From Spirochaetaceae bacterium (GTDB lineage: Bacteria; Spirochaetota; Spirochaetia; SZUA-6; Bin103), in NCBI GenBank assembly GCA_028820215.1, contig JAPPKD010000301.1, positions 1-7,677 on the forward strand: a stretch of DNA of 7,677 nucleotides. The letters are read 5' to 3'. A model generated the notes under the pieces. The model saw only the letters and a list, made by a program, of their open reading frames with translations. It was not told the DNA's origin and ran no database searches. Made by a program: the position numbers and the translations under genes. Of this stretch, positions 6,627-7,677 are shown piece after piece; the first letter of the stretch is position 1; every line of letters starts with the position of its first letter.

Positions 6627-7598
6627 CTATCCCGAGGTGGCGCTCAGAATCCGCCGCCGGTTCTGTTCGTCCTGCGCCTCGTAGAAGAGCCGGAAGCGGC
6701 CGTCGTCGAGGTCGATCACGCACGGCTCGGAGACCATGTTCACATCCAGCGGCCGGTCCAGATCGAGCAGCGGACCGGGATCCCTGGTCCAGGTCAGGCC
6801 GTCCCATGAGGAGGCGGCGAAGATGCCGCCGCGGATGTCGGTGGCCCAGGCGGCGAAATACATGCGGTAGCAGATCTCGGCAGGGTCGCCCAGACGGATC
6901 ACCTCCGGCGCATACACCGACAGCGTGTCGCGCTTCGCGTCCTCCTGGGCGATACGCACGCCCGGCTCGATCCGGAACGACAGCCCGTCGTCGGAGATGG
7001 CGCTGATGATGTGGTTGGGCGCGTCGAGCCCGGTGCGCCGCGGATGGGCATAGCTGTGGAAGTAGAGCCGGCAGCGGAGCCGGGCGGGGTCCGACGGCGA
7101 CTCGACGAAGACGCAGCGCGGCGAACCGAACGACGCGTCCGGAGCGGCGGCGCGTACGCCGGGCTCGGGCTCCCAGGTCACCCCGTCCGGGGAGACGGCG
7201 CTCTTGATCACGTTCGGGCGGTCGGGGGCGGCGGCCTCGAAGTACATGCGCCAGCGGCCGTCCGGCAGCGGCACGACATCGGGACAGAGTACCCGCAGCG
7301 TCGCGTCCGGTTCATGCACGTCCAGCCGCACGCCCGGCTCCTTGCGCCACGCCGCGCCGTCGTCGGACACGGCGCTGAGGATGTAGCCGTTGGCGTCGGG
7401 CACCGCGCGGCCCGGCCCCCAGCCGGTGTAATACAGCCGGTAGCCGCCCGCGGGCAGCCGCACCACGTTCGGAGTCAGGATGCTCAGTGAGTCCAGGGGC
7501 GAGTCGGGGCCGATGCACGGCTCGGGATCCTTCGTCCAGACGAGGCCGGGGTCGCGGGCCTGGTAGTGGATGGAGCGGATCCCGTCGAAGCGTTCCAT
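6627..7598 (-). CDS. Five-bladed beta-propeller, glycosidase-like (GH43/GH32/GH130-type superfamily)
   Basis: The 323-aa protein is built from five repeats. Each has a strand of the R-x-Y-F type (YRLYYTGW 53, WRMYFEAA 116, CRLYFHSY 176, YRMYFAAW 244, FRLFYEAQ 302) followed by an I-x-S-A-x-S-x-D-G-x-x-W-x-x-x-P-G block starting near 73, 131, 197 and 259. The fifth block breaks off as ILSATSG at the C-terminus; its missing half (VWTKDPEPCIG) lies at residues 20-30. This is the 'velcro' closure of a propeller. The S-x-D-G-x-x-W pieces recall Asp boxes of sialidases but are one residue shorter. Catalytic acids of GH43/GH32 cannot be assigned with confidence, so it may be an enzyme or a sugar-binding propeller. 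The start is ATG 7598, chosen because GGAGG lies 4 nt upstream; an upstream TTG at 7661 has no such support. There is no signal peptide. It is the first visible gene of the - strand operon. Confidence 0.85.
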   Translation of the reverse strand: MERFDGIRSIHYQARDPGLVWTKDPEPCIGPDSPLDSLSILTPNVVRLPAGGYRLYYTGWGPGRAVPDANGYILSAVSDDGAAWRKEPGVRLDVHEPDATLRVLCPDVVPLPDGRWRMYFEAAAPDRPNVIKSAVSPDGVTWEPEPGVRAAAPDASFGSPRCVFVESPSDPARLRCRLYFHSYAHPRRTGLDAPNHIISAISDDGLSFRIEPGVRIAQEDAKRDTLSVYAPEVIRLGDPAEICYRMYFAAWATDIRGGIFAASSWDGLTWTRDPGPLLDLDRPLDVNMVSEPCVIDLDDGRFRLFYEAQDEQNRRRILSATSG

Positions 7599-7602
7599 CA
7601 CG

Positions 7603-7607
7603 CCTCC
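7603..7607 (-). promoter_or_regulatory. Ribosome binding site of the propeller gene
   Basis: CCTCC on the + strand reads GGAGG on the - strand, 4 nt before the ATG at 7598. It is the best Shine-Dalgarno of the - strand operon and decides the start codon. Confidence 0.75.
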
Positions 7608-7677
7608 AGAGTACCAGCTCGCAACGAGCCAATTGCGGTGTTCCAAGTGCAATGATGGCAATGAGATATAGGAGGGG
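7608..7677 (-). promoter_or_regulatory. Probable leader/promoter region of the - strand operon
   Basis: This stretch has no supported coding sequence and is visibly richer in A and T than the genes, as expected upstream of an operon. It contains a perfect inverted repeat (GCTCG-CAA-CGAGC, 7617-7629) 18 nt upstream of the propeller ATG. Further out, the - strand reads CATTGC twice within 16 nt. No convincing -35/-10 pair can be assigned in either direction, and the promoter may lie beyond the window edge. Confidence 0.3.

Noticed and set aside
5212..6807. Long - strand frame over the TIM-barrel gene
   Set aside because: Its composition is dominated by Arg, Ala and Pro with no recognisable motif; the alternative frame shows a coherent barrel and coupled start and stop.
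5511..6809. Long + strand frame antisense to the TIM-barrel gene
   Set aside because: It has low-complexity His/Val/Arg composition and no ribosome site or domain; an antisense shadow.
7670..7677. AGGAGGGG at the right edge as ribosome site of a divergent + strand gene
   Set aside because: The sequence ends there, so no start codon or frame can be seen; it is suggestive only.

Overview
This window comes from a GC-rich aerobic bacterium: third codon positions are mostly G or C, and GTG starts occur. It holds two operons that run towards each other and meet at about 4254-4269. The host cannot be named from sequence alone. An A-family oxidase with an unusual K-channel region, a CAVC mini-protein and a PhyH/sugar-hydrolase cluster recalls uncharacterised lineages of the Acidobacteria, Verrucomicrobia/Planctomycetes, Poribacteria or Latescibacteria kind. 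That is an impression, not a demonstrated placement.

Left half, + strand (1-4253): a compact aa3-type cytochrome c oxidase operon. It begins with the 3' end of a small beta-sandwich protein carrying a Cys-His-Met motif, followed by coxA (subunit I), coxC (subunit III), coxD (bacterial subunit IV), a 67-aa two-helix membrane protein, a 91-aa secreted or membrane-anchored CxxC mini-protein, and coxB (subunit II with the CuA site). Gaps are 18 nt or less, and the last three genes overlap in series, so they are almost certainly co-transcribed. Subunits I, II and III together reduce O2 to water with electrons from a cytochrome c or cupredoxin. The haem a, haem a3, CuB and CuA ligands and the D-channel are intact, but the K-channel lysine is replaced by Ile.

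Right half, - strand (7598 down to 4270): a three-gene operon read from the right edge inward. It encodes a five-bladed beta-propeller resembling GH43/GH32/GH130-type glycosidases, a 525-aa TIM-barrel protein like glycoside-hydrolase-like family 10 with a C-terminal beta domain, and an Fe(II)/2-oxoglutarate dioxygenase of the phytanoyl-CoA hydroxylase (PhyH) family. The genes are 9 nt apart and then overlap by 7 nt. None of the three products has a visible signal peptide, so a cytoplasmic pathway acting on a small imported glycoside or related compound is the simplest reading; the substrate is unknown.

There is no tRNA, rRNA, CRISPR array, insertion sequence or prophage signature in the window. 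The only non-coding stretch of any size is the 79 nt at the right edge, which is probably the leader of the - strand operon.
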